Source: an uncultured Prochlorococcus sp. (GTDB lineage: Bacteria > Cyanobacteriota > Cyanobacteriia > PCC-6307 > Cyanobiaceae). From it: DNA of 42,272 nt. The stretch is from contig CACNMX010000010.1 in assembly GCA_902621675.1 (NCBI GenBank), forward strand, positions 1 to 42,272, in the 5' to 3' direction. Positions within the stretch are counted from its first letter, which is position 1, and each line of letters opens with the position of its first letter. The translations under genes were made by a program, and so were the position numbers. Below the pieces are notes generated by a model that ran no database searches, was not told the origin of the DNA, and worked only from the letters and a program-made list of their open reading frames with translations. Shown one piece after another: positions 25,517-34,410 of the stretch.

Positions 25517-26688
25517 TGAGTTTTTCTTTTTTTAAATTTAGAAAAATACCATTAGCTTGGTTGTTACTAACTAGGCAACCATTGAGGTTAGCAGTTGCCA
25601 TAGCTGGAATCAGTTTCGCAGGGATTTTAATGTTTATGCAATTAGGTTTTAGAGATGGTTTATTTGACACTAGCGTAACTATTCATAAACTTCTAGATGC
25701 CGATCTAGTTTTGATAAGTCCCAGATCAAAAAGTTCTATAAGCATGAGTGGATTTCCAAAAAGAAGATTAATTCAAACTCTCGCGGTAGAGGACGTTGAA
25801 AAAACTGCTCCCGTTAATCTAAATTATTTACTTTGGAGAAATCCCGAAAATCTTAAAACTAGATCAATACTTGCATTAGGTTTTAATCCCTCCGATTCAC
25901 TTCTTTTAGATGAGGGATTCTCAAAGAAAGCTTATAAATTGAGAAATCCATCAAGAGTTCTTTTTGACAAACTATCTAGACCTGAATTTGGACCGATTGA
26001 AGAATGGTTCTTATCTGAAAAAAAAGTTGAGACTGAGGTTGCTGGTAAAAGAGTAATTGTAGAGGGCCTTGTGGAGTTGGGACCATCTTTTGGCGCAGAT
26101 GGTAATTTGATAACTAGTCGAGAAACCTTCTTAAGACTTTTTCCTGCTAATCCTCCTGGCAGTATAGAAATTGGTTTGGTAAAGCTAAAAAAAGGATCTG
26201 ATCCTGAATTGATTTCAAGGATATTAAATAACTCACTCCCAAATGATGTTAGGGTTCTTACAAAAAATCAATTTATAGAATTTGAGAAGAATTATTGGAA
26301 AAATAGTACTGCAATAGGTTTTATATTTAGTTTGGGAGCATTAATGGGTTTCGTCGTAGGGTGTGTGGTTGTTTATCAGATTCTTTATAGTGACGTTACA
26401 GATCACCTCCCAGAGTACGCCACCTTACTGGCAATGGGGTATAGACTTAAGTCCCTTTTCTTTGTTGTAGCTAGAGAAGGGTTTTTGTTGGCATTGTTTG
26501 GTTATTTACCTGCTTATTTTTCTGGTCAAATACTTTACTCAGTTATAAGAAGTTCTACTAAACTCCCAATAATAATGGACGCAGACAAAACTATTTTAAT
26601 TTTCGTATTAGTTTTAGTCATGTGCATGGGATCCGCCGCTGTTGCGATGCGTAAATTAGTTGACGCTGATCCTGCCGAAATTTTTTAA
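25516..26688 (+). CDS. DevC-type ABC exporter permease
   Basis: 390 residues: an N-terminal helix (RLAVAIAGISFAGILMFMQLG), a large periplasmic domain (about 50-255) and three C-terminal helices, the MacB/FtsX-like layout used by DevC. The C-terminal motif LVDADPAEIF is the conserved end of DevC proteins (P-A-E/D-hydrophobic). DevBCA pumps export glycolipids in heterocystous species; Prochlorococcus has no heterocysts, so the substrate here is unknown. ATG overlaps the adaptor stop. Confidence 0.9.
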   Translation: MSFSFFKFRKIPLAWLLLTRQPLRLAVAIAGISFAGILMFMQLGFRDGLFDTSVTIHKLLDADLVLISPRSKSSISMSGFPKRRLIQTLAVEDVEKTAPVNLNYLLWRNPENLKTRSILALGFNPSDSLLLDEGFSKKAYKLRNPSRVLFDKLSRPEFGPIEEWFLSEKKVETEVAGKRVIVEGLVELGPSFGADGNLITSRETFLRLFPANPPGSIEIGLVKLKKGSDPELISRILNNSLPNDVRVLTKNQFIEFEKNYWKNSTAIGFIFSLGALMGFVVGCVVVYQILYSDVTDHLPEYATLLAMGYRLKSLFFVVAREGFLLALFGYLPAYFSGQILYSVIRSSTKLPIIMDADKTILIFVLVLVMCMGSAAVAMRKLVDADPAEIF

Positions 26689-26702
26689 AAATTCAAGATA
26701 AG

Positions 26703-27431
26703 ATGTTTAAAGCTAATAAATCAAAAAATAATGTTAAAAACCTTAAAACAGTCTCAATTAATAATTTGAGTCACTTTTATGGAAAAAATGAGAATAAAAA
26801 ACAAGTTCTTAATGACGTTAATTTAATTATTGATAAAGGAGAGTTGGTTCTTTTGAAAGGACCTTCTGGATGTGGTAAAACGACTCTTTTAACATTAATT
26901 GGTGCCTTGAGAACCTGTCAAAGTGGAGATTTAACTGTATTAAATAATCAGTTAAATGGAGCATCAAGGAAAACTCGTCAGATTCTTAGAAGAAGTATTG
27001 GAATGATTTTTCAAGGTCATAATCTTCTGAGATGTTTAACAGCAGAACAAAATGTCCAGATGGGTGCCGATTTAATAAAAGGTTTAACATATTTGCAAAG
27101 ACGTGAAATAGCACGGAATTGGTTGTCAGCAGTAGGATTAGAAGAACATCATAAAAAGTTGCCAAATGACTTATCTGGTGGGCAGAAACAGAGAGTAGCA
27201 ATTGCTCGAGCTTTATCTGCTAATCCAAAACTTTTATTAGCTGATGAGCCAACTTCTGCTTTAGATAGTGTCACGGGAAGAGAAATAGTAACTCTTTTAA
27301 GGAAACTTGCAAAAGAGCAAAATTGTTCTGTACTTATGGTGACTCATGATCCAAGAATTTCTGATATGGCTGATAGGATATTAAATATGGAGGATGGTAA
27401 AATATATAGTGCTCATAGTGAGCTAATATAA
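26703..27431 (+). CDS. DevA-type ABC exporter ATP-binding protein
   Basis: 242 residues with Walker A GPSGCGKTT (53-61), Q-loop MIFQGHNLL, signature LSGGQKQR, Walker B LLLADEPTSALD and H-switch VTHD. It belongs to the LolD/MacB/DevA ATPase group. ATG is 14 bases after the permease stop, so it is the last gene of the pcyA-devBCA operon or is followed by the micro-gene at 27450. An uncharged, Lys-rich N-terminal extension of about 14 residues precedes the ABC domain. Confidence 0.92.
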   Translation: MFKANKSKNNVKNLKTVSINNLSHFYGKNENKKQVLNDVNLIIDKGELVLLKGPSGCGKTTLLTLIGALRTCQSGDLTVLNNQLNGASRKTRQILRRSIGMIFQGHNLLRCLTAEQNVQMGADLIKGLTYLQRREIARNWLSAVGLEEHHKKLPNDLSGGQKQRVAIARALSANPKLLLADEPTSALDSVTGREIVTLLRKLAKEQNCSVLMVTHDPRISDMADRILNMEDGKIYSAHSELI

Positions 27432-27449
27432 TTAAAAGTTAAAAATTTT

Positions 27450-27599
27450 ATGTCTAAGAGAAGGAATCTAAAAAAAGAAAAGCAGGAACGTAATAGAGCC
27501 TATGCTAGAAAATTCAAAAAAAGGAAATTAAGAACTGATGGAAGACCTGATGGTGGAAACGTTACAGGCACAGCAAATAATGGCGGTGCAGCTGATTAG
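27450..27599 (+). CDS. Basic micro-protein (49 aa)
   Basis: ATG-started 49-residue protein: a strongly basic helix (MSKRRNLKKEKQERNRAYA, then KFKKRKLR) followed by a Gly/Asn/Thr-rich tail (TDGRPDGGNVTGTANNGG). The switch in composition between halves and the clean frame suggest a real gene. It looks like a nucleic-acid-binding or ribosome-associated peptide; no family recognised. It starts 18 bases after the DevA stop and may be in that operon. Confidence 0.65.
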   Translation: MSKRRNLKKEKQERNRAYARKFKKRKLRTDGRPDGGNVTGTANNGGAAD

Positions 27600-27659
27600 G
27601 GAATATCTTTTTTTTTATCTTTTGCAGTTTAATATATCATGCATATTTAAGACATAATC

Positions 27660-28571
27660 ATGAATGTAAGTATTGTTATACCGACTTACAATAGATTACC
27701 TATATTAGAGAAATGTCTATTTGCGCTTGAGAATCAAAAATTAAATACAAATATCAGTAATTTTGAAGTAATAGTGGTTGATGATGGATCAACTGATGGG
27801 ACATCCTCATGGATAAATAAAAACAAAGCTAATCTCCCACACGTTATTCTATTTCAGCAAGAACATGGTGGGCCTGCACTAGGAAGAAATCTGGGAGTAA
27901 TTAAATCAAAATATGAAATTATTATATTCATTGATAGTGATCTTATTGTTTTAGACAATTTTATAAATTGCCACGTAGAAAAATTACTTGCCTATTGGAG
28001 AAAAAATGATAAAAAATGTTTTACCTATGGCTCGGTAGTCAATACATCTAATTTTCTAAATCCTCAAAGTGAAAAACATAAAATAATGGACACTTCTTTT
28101 GCATACTTTGCTACTGGGAATGTAGCGATATCAAAAGAATTGATTTTAAGTGTAGGATTATTTGATACTTCTTTTAGTCTTTACGGTTGGGAGGATTTAG
28201 AACTTGGAGAAAGATTAAAAAAAATTGGGACAAAATTAATTAAATGCCCAAATGCAGTAGGTTTTCATTGGCATCCGCCATTTAATTGCGAACAAATAGA
28301 TTCATTAATAGCTCAAGAAAAAGAGAGAGCAAAAATGGCTTTAGTGTTTTATAAGAAACACCCGAATTTAAGGGTTAAATTTATGATTCAATTTACTCCT
28401 CTTCATAATTTACTTTGGCAAATTCTTTGCTTGGGAGGACTAATCAGTGTTGATAGAATCCTTCCTTTATTAAGATTCCTAGTAAATAAAAGAAGAAATA
28501 GACTTGCACTTGAGATACTTAGGATCCCTCTAAACATGATATACATAAAAGAGTTAACCAAATCAAGATAA
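27660..28571 (+). CDS. Family 2 glycosyltransferase
   Basis: 303 residues with the GT-A nucleotide-sugar fold of GT2: SIVIPTYNR at the start, VVDDGSTDGT (about 41-50), IFIDSDLIV holding the DxD-like metal site, and WEDLELGERL carrying the catalytic ED motif. The C-terminus includes hydrophobic stretches but no clear membrane span. It probably glycosylates a surface polysaccharide, lipid or protein; the acceptor is unknown. Proximity to the DevBCA exporter is suggestive but it is a separate unit with a 60-base spacer. Confidence 0.88.
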   Translation: MNVSIVIPTYNRLPILEKCLFALENQKLNTNISNFEVIVVDDGSTDGTSSWINKNKANLPHVILFQQEHGGPALGRNLGVIKSKYEIIIFIDSDLIVLDNFINCHVEKLLAYWRKNDKKCFTYGSVVNTSNFLNPQSEKHKIMDTSFAYFATGNVAISKELILSVGLFDTSFSLYGWEDLELGERLKKIGTKLIKCPNAVGFHWHPPFNCEQIDSLIAQEKERAKMALVFYKKHPNLRVKFMIQFTPLHNLLWQILCLGGLISVDRILPLLRFLVNKRRNRLALEILRIPLNMIYIKELTKSR

Positions 28572-28633
28572 AAAACTTTTAGAAATACACATCACTTGCT
28601 AGAATAGCTGAACTAAATTTCACACATCTGACA

Positions 28634-28688
28634 GTTTCGGGTGAATTATTAATATTAATTCCCCGTCGGATGGAGGCTAACCCGAAAC
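28634..28688 (+). promoter_or_regulatory. Structured rpsB 5' leader (probable S2 autoregulatory element)
   Basis: A perfect 9-bp stem GTTTCGGGT (28634-28642) pairs with ACCCGAAAC (28680-28688). It encloses a hairpin GAATTA/TAATTC (28643-28648 with 28656-28661) and a CCCCGTCGGATGGAGG strand. The element ends 12 bases before the rpsB ATG, so folding would affect initiation. Its higher GC content against an AT-rich background argues for selection. Bacterial rpsB leaders bound by S2 are known; that this is the cyanobacterial equivalent is inferred. Confidence 0.6.
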
Positions 28689-28700
28689 CCCTTTTAAATT

Positions 28701-29405
28701 ATGGCTGTTGTATCACTATCAGAAATGATGGAAGCTGGTGCTCACTTTGGGCATCAAACAAGACGTTGGAATCCCAAGATGTCTAAGTATATATATTGCG
28801 CGAGGAATGGAGTTCATATTATTGATCTCGTAAAAACAGCATTGTGTATGAACAATGCATACAAATGGACCCGAAACGCTGCAAAAAGCGGTAAACGTTT
28901 CCTCTTTGTCGGTACAAAAAAACAAGCATCAGATGTAGTAGCTCAGGAAGCAACACGCTGTGGAGCTGCATATGTAAATCAAAGATGGCTTGGAGGGATG
29001 TTGACTAATTGGACAACAATGAAAGCTAGGATTGAAAGATTAAAGGATCTAGAAAGAATGGAAAGTAGTGGTTCAATAGCAATGAGGCCCAAAAAAGAAG
29101 CTGCAGTTTTAAGGAGAGAACTTGAAAGGTTACAAAAATACTTAGGTGGACTTAAGGGTATGAGAAGATTACCAGACGTAGTTGTATTGGTTGATCAGAG
29201 AAGAGAATCTAATGCAGTATTGGAAGCTAGAAAATTAGATATCTCACTAGTATCAATGTTGGATACAAATTGCGATCCGGATTTGTGTGAAGTTCCAATT
29301 CCTTGTAACGATGATGCCGTTAGATCTGTGCAACTTATTTTAGGAAGACTTGCAGATGCCATAAATGAGGGTAGAAAAGGCTCTAATGCCGAAAGAAAAA
29401 ATTAA
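28701..29405 (+). CDS. rpsB: 30S ribosomal protein S2
   Basis: 234 residues, full-length S2: the N-terminal [19 protein letters not shown] and [13 protein letters not shown] motifs, the coiled-coil insertion (about 100-155) and the C-terminal [16 protein letters not shown] region. It binds the 30S head-body junction and recruits S1. It begins the rpsB-tsf-X-recG cluster, preceded by a structured leader. ATG at 28701. Confidence 0.98.
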   Translation: MAVVSLSEMMEAGAHFGHQTRRWNPKMSKYIYCARNGVHIIDLVKTALCMNNAYKWTRNAAKSGKRFLFVGTKKQASDVVAQEATRCGAAYVNQRWLGGMLTNWTTMKARIERLKDLERMESSGSIAMRPKKEAAVLRRELERLQKYLGGLKGMRRLPDVVVLVDQRRESNAVLEARKLDISLVSMLDTNCDPDLCEVPIPCNDDAVRSVQLILGRLADAINEGRKGSNAERKN

Positions 29406-29449
29406 ATTCTAATTTAAAACTTACTATTCACTATTTTTTATTACTTCAA

Positions 29450-30106
29450 ATGGGAAACATTACAGCAAAACTTGTAAAAGATCTTAGAGACAAAACTGGC
29501 GCAGGAATGATGGACTGCAAAAAAGCACTTAACGAAACTGAAGGGAATCTAGATAAAGCTTTGGAATGGTTAAGAAAGAAAGGCATAGCTAGTGCCGAAA
29601 AGAAATCGGGAAGAGTAGCGGCCGAAGGGTCAATTGGTAGTTATATTCATACTGGATCAAGAGTCGGAGTTTTACTAGAGTTAAATTGTGAAACTGATTT
29701 CGTTGCTAGAGGTGATATATTCCAATCTCTATTGAAGGATGTCTCAATGCAAGTAGCAGCATGCCCAAATGTTGAGTATGTATCAATTGATGAAATTCCA
29801 GAAGATGTTGTGGAAAAAGAAAAGCAGATCGAAATGGGTAGGGATGATTTATCTGGAAAACCAGAACAAATTAAAGAAAAAATAGTTGAAGGGAGAATAG
29901 CAAAGAGACTTAATGAGCTTGTTTTGCTTTCACAACCCTACATTAAAGATAGTTCTCTAACAGTTGAGGATCTTGTTAAACAAGCAGCTGCAAAAATTGG
30001 GGAAAATATCAAAGTAAGACGCTTTACAAGATACACATTGGGAGAAGGTATAGAAAAAAATCAGATGGACTTTGCTGAAGAGGTCGCATCAATGCAAACA
30101 AAATAG
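29450..30106 (+). CDS. tsf: Elongation factor Ts
   Basis: Guanine-nucleotide exchange factor for EF-Tu. The 218 residues start with the invariant [20 protein letters not shown] and contain [22 protein letters not shown], both split here by position (about 8-28 and 61-82). Length fits the short cyanobacterial form without extra S1 domains. ATG at 29450, 44 bases after rpsB. Its stop is 4 bases before the likely start of the next gene. Confidence 0.98.
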   Translation: MGNITAKLVKDLRDKTGAGMMDCKKALNETEGNLDKALEWLRKKGIASAEKKSGRVAAEGSIGSYIHTGSRVGVLLELNCETDFVARGDIFQSLLKDVSMQVAACPNVEYVSIDEIPEDVVEKEKQIEMGRDDLSGKPEQIKEKIVEGRIAKRLNELVLLSQPYIKDSSLTVEDLVKQAAAKIGENIKVRRFTRYTLGEGIEKNQMDFAEEVASMQTK

Positions 30107-30110
30107 TCAC

Positions 30111-31187
30111 TTGAATAATTTCAATAATTACCTAGATTTAGATAAAATTAACTCTCAATTAGAGAGAGCTGAAATACAAAAAAGAATATTAACTAGAAAA
30201 ATTTATAGGGAATATGAACTTTATCTTAATTTAGTAAGAGATCTACTTTCCATCTCTGTAGAAAAAGGACTTAATCAAATATATAGTTATCCAACAATTA
30301 ATGATAATTTAATGAATGAGAATGAATTCTATAGTCTTTTTGAAAAAAAAATAAGTAAATTATTATTAACTAATTTACCTTTTTTAACAGTAGAACAATT
30401 AAAGATAAAGGAAATTGAAAAAAATATAAATAAGGAAATTAATCTTTATATTTTGGATAGTTCCACAAAAATAAAGGATGATCAAAAAGAAAAATTTCAA
30501 TATGAAGATGGTTTTCAATTAAAGGAAAACACTCAGCTAGAGATTACTGAAGACTTTTCAAATACTTCTGAATATTATCAATCTCATAATTTTGAGGGAT
30601 TCGTATCACTTGATTTAGATAATAATCATCATAATAATTATTTATCTAAAAAAAAGATTTTTGAAAATTTAGGAGTTGAAAAACAATTTATTTCCTCCTT
30701 ACTTGAATTGATAGAAGAAGAAAAAGTGGAAAAACCAAGATATCAAGAAAAAGAAAATATCAATCAAATAGATAATTTACCAAAAAATCAGATTTTTAAT
30801 AATTTTGATTTAATAGATAAGTCATTGGAAAATTTACTATTGAATCTTTCATATAATATTAATCAAGAATTATTCAAGGCAAATCTAATTAAAAAGATGA
30901 TATCTAAAGATTCTTTTGATTACTTAGTAGGCAAAAATTTAATGATAAAACATCCATATCCATTTGTTATTAATTTCGAATTAGACTTAAATCGGTCATC
31001 ACTAGTCGGCAATAATTTTCCAAGCATTATTTTCTTCAATATATCTACTGTTGAGTTAGAGTTTAAAAATTTAAATCTTTCTATTCAAAGGAACAAAATA
31101 AGTGAGCTAAAAAATCAATTTCAGCGTTTGATTAAAAAAGAGACATATTGGAGGCAAAAAGAAATAACTTTGAATAAGATACGTTGA
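30111..31187 (+). CDS. Hypothetical protein between tsf and recG
   Basis: From the TTG at 30111 the product is 358 residues (begins MNNFNNYLDLDKINSQ). The frame can be read 13 codons further upstream into tsf, but that overlap only copies the tsf sequence out of frame. An N-terminal helical part (about 8-40, two Lys/Arg-rich helices) is followed by an acidic, low-complexity middle rich in Asn/Glu/Lys and a C-terminal mixed domain. No family recognised. Its position in a translation/repair operon just before recG looks stable rather than recent. Confidence 0.75.
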   Translation: MNNFNNYLDLDKINSQLERAEIQKRILTRKIYREYELYLNLVRDLLSISVEKGLNQIYSYPTINDNLMNENEFYSLFEKKISKLLLTNLPFLTVEQLKIKEIEKNINKEINLYILDSSTKIKDDQKEKFQYEDGFQLKENTQLEITEDFSNTSEYYQSHNFEGFVSLDLDNNHHNNYLSKKKIFENLGVEKQFISSLLELIEEEKVEKPRYQEKENINQIDNLPKNQIFNNFDLIDKSLENLLLNLSYNINQELFKANLIKKMISKDSFDYLVGKNLMIKHPYPFVINFELDLNRSSLVGNNFPSIIFFNISTVELEFKNLNLSIQRNKISELKNQFQRLIKKETYWRQKEITLNKIR

Positions 31188-31209
31188 AAAAATAACTCTT
31201 TTTTCAAAT

Positions 31210-33666
31210 GTGACTATTATCGGGAATAATAATAAATTAATTAAAGATTGGATAAGACCTCTTCAAAAATCTCTTACTATTGAAACTGAAAACAAATTTA
31301 TTAATACTTTAGGAAGAGAAAAATATTTTAATGATTATTTGCACGAATCTTTAAAAAAACTAGATAATCTAAATCTCTCAGACGAATATTTAAGGATATT
31401 TTCTGAATTTTCTAAAAAATATAATGAATACAATAAATTAGATGAAAATCAAAGAAAAAGGTTAATTGTAGATACAAGAAAAAATCTTTATAAATTAGGT
31501 AAAACTCTAGAAATAGAAAGTTTTAATAATATTTCTAATAATATTTTTCTGAATAAAGCTGATGCAAGTTTGTCTTTTGATTCAGATATTTCATTAATAA
31601 AAAATGTAGGAAAAGTTTATAAAAATAAGCTTAATGAATTAGGGATATTTCATATAAAAGATTTAATTAATTATTTCCCACGAACATATCTAGACTATTC
31701 GAATAGAGTCAAGATAATAAATTTAAAACCTGATAATTTATACACGTGTATCGCAAACGTTAAAAGATTTTATATTCATAAGAGTAAAAAAAATAGCAAT
31801 TTATCAATAATGAATATTGTCGTTTTTGATGAGACGTCTTCAATAAAGGTTACAAAATTTTTTTTAGGAAGAAGATTTAGATCTTACTCCTTCTTCACAT
31901 CTCAAAAATCTTTGTATACTCCTGGGACCAAATTAGCAATTTCCGGTAAGGTTAAATTGACAGAGTATGGCAAAACTTTTGTAGATCCGCAGATTGAAAT
32001 TCTTAAGGATAACAATGATAATTTTAATTTTTCAGGCAAAATATTACCCTTGTATTCATTAGGTGAAGCATTATCAAATATGAGTTTTATAAAACTTATG
32101 AAAAAGGTACTAATTTATGCAAAGCAATATCCAGAAATTTTAAATAAAAAGCAACTTGATTCATTATCTTTATTATCAAAAGGAGAGTCGTTGATTAATA
32201 TTCATTTTCCACCAACTCAACAGGCACTTATTGATTCAAAAAAACGTTTGGTTTTTGATGAGTTATTCTTACTTCAAATAAAGTTCCTACTTAGAAAAAG
32301 AAAGTCGAATAAAAATGCAACTTCCCAACAATTACCTCAAAAGAAATCTTTATTAAAAGAATTTTTAAATACTTTTCCTTTTGAATTAACAAAATCTCAA
32401 GAAAATGTTTTAAATGAAATTAAGAAAGATTTATCTAGTCCCGTACCAATGTCTAGATTGCTTCAGGGAGATGTGGGAAGTGGTAAAACTATAATTGCAA
32501 TAGCGTCTCTTTTACTTGTCATTGAAAAAAACTTGCAAGGTGCATTTATGGTCCCAACTGAGGTATTGGCAGAACAGCATTATAAAAATTTATTAAAATA
32601 TTTGAACCCCCTTTTAGTTTCTGTTGAGCTACTTACTGGGAATACTCCTCAAAAAAAGAGAAAAGAAATTTTCTCTAATTTGAACAATGGATTAGTTGAT
32701 ATCCTCGTAGGTACTCATGCATTATTTGAGGATAAAGTTATCTTTAATTCATTAGGGATGGTCGTAATTGATGAACAGCATAGATTTGGAGTTACTCAAA
32801 GAAATAGATTACTAAATAAAGGAGAAAATACTAACTTGTTATCAATGACAGCAACACCAATTCCAAGAACACTTGCGCTTTCTATTTATGGTGATTTAGA
32901 TGTGAGTCAAATTACAGAACTCCCTCCTGGGAGAGTTCCCATAACAACAAAAATTATTTCAGAAGATGATTTAACTAACTTGTTCAAGATTGTTGAAGAT
33001 GAGATCAATAAGGGAAAGCAAGCTTATGTGATTTTGCCACTTATAGAAGATTCAGAAAAAATGAATTTAAGCTCCGCAAAGAAAACATTTAAACATTTGT
33101 CAGAAGAGGTCTTTTTTAATAAAAAAGTTGGATTATTACATGGCAAATTAACTTCACAAGAAAAGAATGAAGTGATTAATTCTTTTTTAAAAAATGAAAT
33201 TAATATATTGGTTTCAACTACTGTTATTGAGGTTGGTATTGATGTTCCTAACGCCACAATTATGATTATTTATAATTCGGACAGATTTGGATTGTCCCAG
33301 TTACATCAATTAAGGGGGAGAGTTGGTAGGGGATCAACAAAATCTTTTTGTTATCTGGTAACTTCTGATAAGAATGGATTAGATAACAAACGACTTTGTG
33401 TTTTGCAAAAATCTAATGATGGCTTTTATATTGCTGAAAAAGACTTAGAACTTAGAGGACCAGGCCAGATTTTAGGATATAGACAATCCGGATTACCTGA
33501 TTTTGTACTGGACAACTTACCTAATAATAAATTTCTTATTGATAAGGCTCGTGAAGAGGCTGTTAAGATTGTTAGCGATGATCCTGATTTAAAAGAAAAT
33601 ATTGTTTTAAGGAATATACTTATTGATAATTCTGATAATAAATTCGTTCATGATTTCTTGAATTGA
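31210..33666 (+). CDS. recG: ATP-dependent DNA helicase RecG
   Basis: Branch-migrating helicase that remodels stalled forks and Holliday junctions. Of 818 residues, the first 120 form the N-terminal extension seen in cyanobacterial and plant RecG; a wedge/OB domain follows (about 160-275), then the helicase with Walker A GDVGSGKT (420-427), DEQH box (521-524), SMTATPIPRTLA, and the GRVGRGSTKS and LRGPGQILGYRQSG motifs. GTG at 31210; the overlapping ATG at 31208 is out of frame and stops at once. Confidence 0.97.
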   Translation: MTIIGNNNKLIKDWIRPLQKSLTIETENKFINTLGREKYFNDYLHESLKKLDNLNLSDEYLRIFSEFSKKYNEYNKLDENQRKRLIVDTRKNLYKLGKTLEIESFNNISNNIFLNKADASLSFDSDISLIKNVGKVYKNKLNELGIFHIKDLINYFPRTYLDYSNRVKIINLKPDNLYTCIANVKRFYIHKSKKNSNLSIMNIVVFDETSSIKVTKFFLGRRFRSYSFFTSQKSLYTPGTKLAISGKVKLTEYGKTFVDPQIEILKDNNDNFNFSGKILPLYSLGEALSNMSFIKLMKKVLIYAKQYPEILNKKQLDSLSLLSKGESLINIHFPPTQQALIDSKKRLVFDELFLLQIKFLLRKRKSNKNATSQQLPQKKSLLKEFLNTFPFELTKSQENVLNEIKKDLSSPVPMSRLLQGDVGSGKTIIAIASLLLVIEKNLQGAFMVPTEVLAEQHYKNLLKYLNPLLVSVELLTGNTPQKKRKEIFSNLNNGLVDILVGTHALFEDKVIFNSLGMVVIDEQHRFGVTQRNRLLNKGENTNLLSMTATPIPRTLALSIYGDLDVSQITELPPGRVPITTKIISEDDLTNLFKIVEDEINKGKQAYVILPLIEDSEKMNLSSAKKTFKHLSEEVFFNKKVGLLHGKLTSQEKNEVINSFLKNEINILVSTTVIEVGIDVPNATIMIIYNSDRFGLSQLHQLRGRVGRGSTKSFCYLVTSDKNGLDNKRLCVLQKSNDGFYIAEKDLELRGPGQILGYRQSGLPDFVLDNLPNNKFLIDKAREEAVKIVSDDPDLKENIVLRNILIDNSDNKFVHDFLN

Positions 33667-33723
33667 AAAATATCATTGTAATTTTTGATATATATGCCAC
33701 TATAAATCAATTGCAAATTTCAA

Positions 33724-34407
33724 TTGAAAATTTGGAATAAAATACCAATTAAAGATAATGGAGATAAATTAATATCTATACCCAACTGCTTAAAGTTTTT
33801 AGATCCCCACCCTTATTCTTGTTTAGGAGCACCTTACAAAGATAAAAATTCTATTTGGAAATTAAGAAAGGAGGTCGTAAATAGATTATTAAAAGTAAAT
33901 GATTATTTGATATCAAAGAGTAGTTTCAACCTTTTAATTTATGACAGTTGGCGACCTTTAGAAGTCCAGGAATTTATGTTTAAAAGAGCATTTTTATTAG
34001 AGTGTGAAAAATCCGATATTGATATTTCTTTTGAAGATATAAAATCTTGTCCATCCATTTTAAAAAAAGTTGAAAAATTTTGGGCATATCCTTCTCAAGA
34101 CACAAGGTGTCCTCCACCTCATTCAACTGGGGGTGCATTGGATGTTTGTTTATTAGATAAAGACGGTAATCTTGTCGAAATGGGAAGCTCCGTTGATCAA
34201 ATGGATGAAACCTCAAATCCTGATTTTTATGCAAAAATAAAAAATGAAGAAGCAATTATTTGGAATAGTAGAAGAAATTTATTGAGGGAAATTATGACTA
34301 AGTTTGGATTTGCTCAACATCCAAATGAATGGTGGCATTTTAGTTATGGTGATCAATTATGGGCTTGGAAAAATAAAAAAGAGAATGCTATTTATGGAAA
34401 AATTTAA
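33724..34407 (+). CDS. VanX-type D-alanyl-D-alanine dipeptidase (M15D)
   Basis: 227 residues with the zinc site of M15D peptidases: HSTGGALD (His133, Asp140) and EWWH (Glu202, His205), plus the catalytic-Arg motif YDSWRP (Arg77). The family hydrolyses D-Ala-D-Ala; outside resistance operons these enzymes recycle peptidoglycan dipeptides. There is no signal peptide, so it is cytoplasmic. The start is TTG at 33724. No vanH or vanA relatives lie nearby, which argues against a glycopeptide-resistance role. Confidence 0.9.
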   Translation: MKIWNKIPIKDNGDKLISIPNCLKFLDPHPYSCLGAPYKDKNSIWKLRKEVVNRLLKVNDYLISKSSFNLLIYDSWRPLEVQEFMFKRAFLLECEKSDIDISFEDIKSCPSILKKVEKFWAYPSQDTRCPPPHSTGGALDVCLLDKDGNLVEMGSSVDQMDETSNPDFYAKIKNEEAIIWNSRRNLLREIMTKFGFAQHPNEWWHFSYGDQLWAWKNKKENAIYGKI

Positions 34408-34410
34408 ATT

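Noticed and set aside
30072-30110. Upstream extension of the tsf-recG unknown gene into tsf
   Set aside because: The extra 13 codons merely read the tsf 3' end out of frame; the TTG at 30111 just after the tsf stop is a better start.
33724-34407. Vancomycin-resistance gene cluster
   Set aside because: Only M15 peptidase relatives are present; there is no D-Ala-D-Lac ligase, dehydrogenase or two-component pair, so a housekeeping role is more likely.
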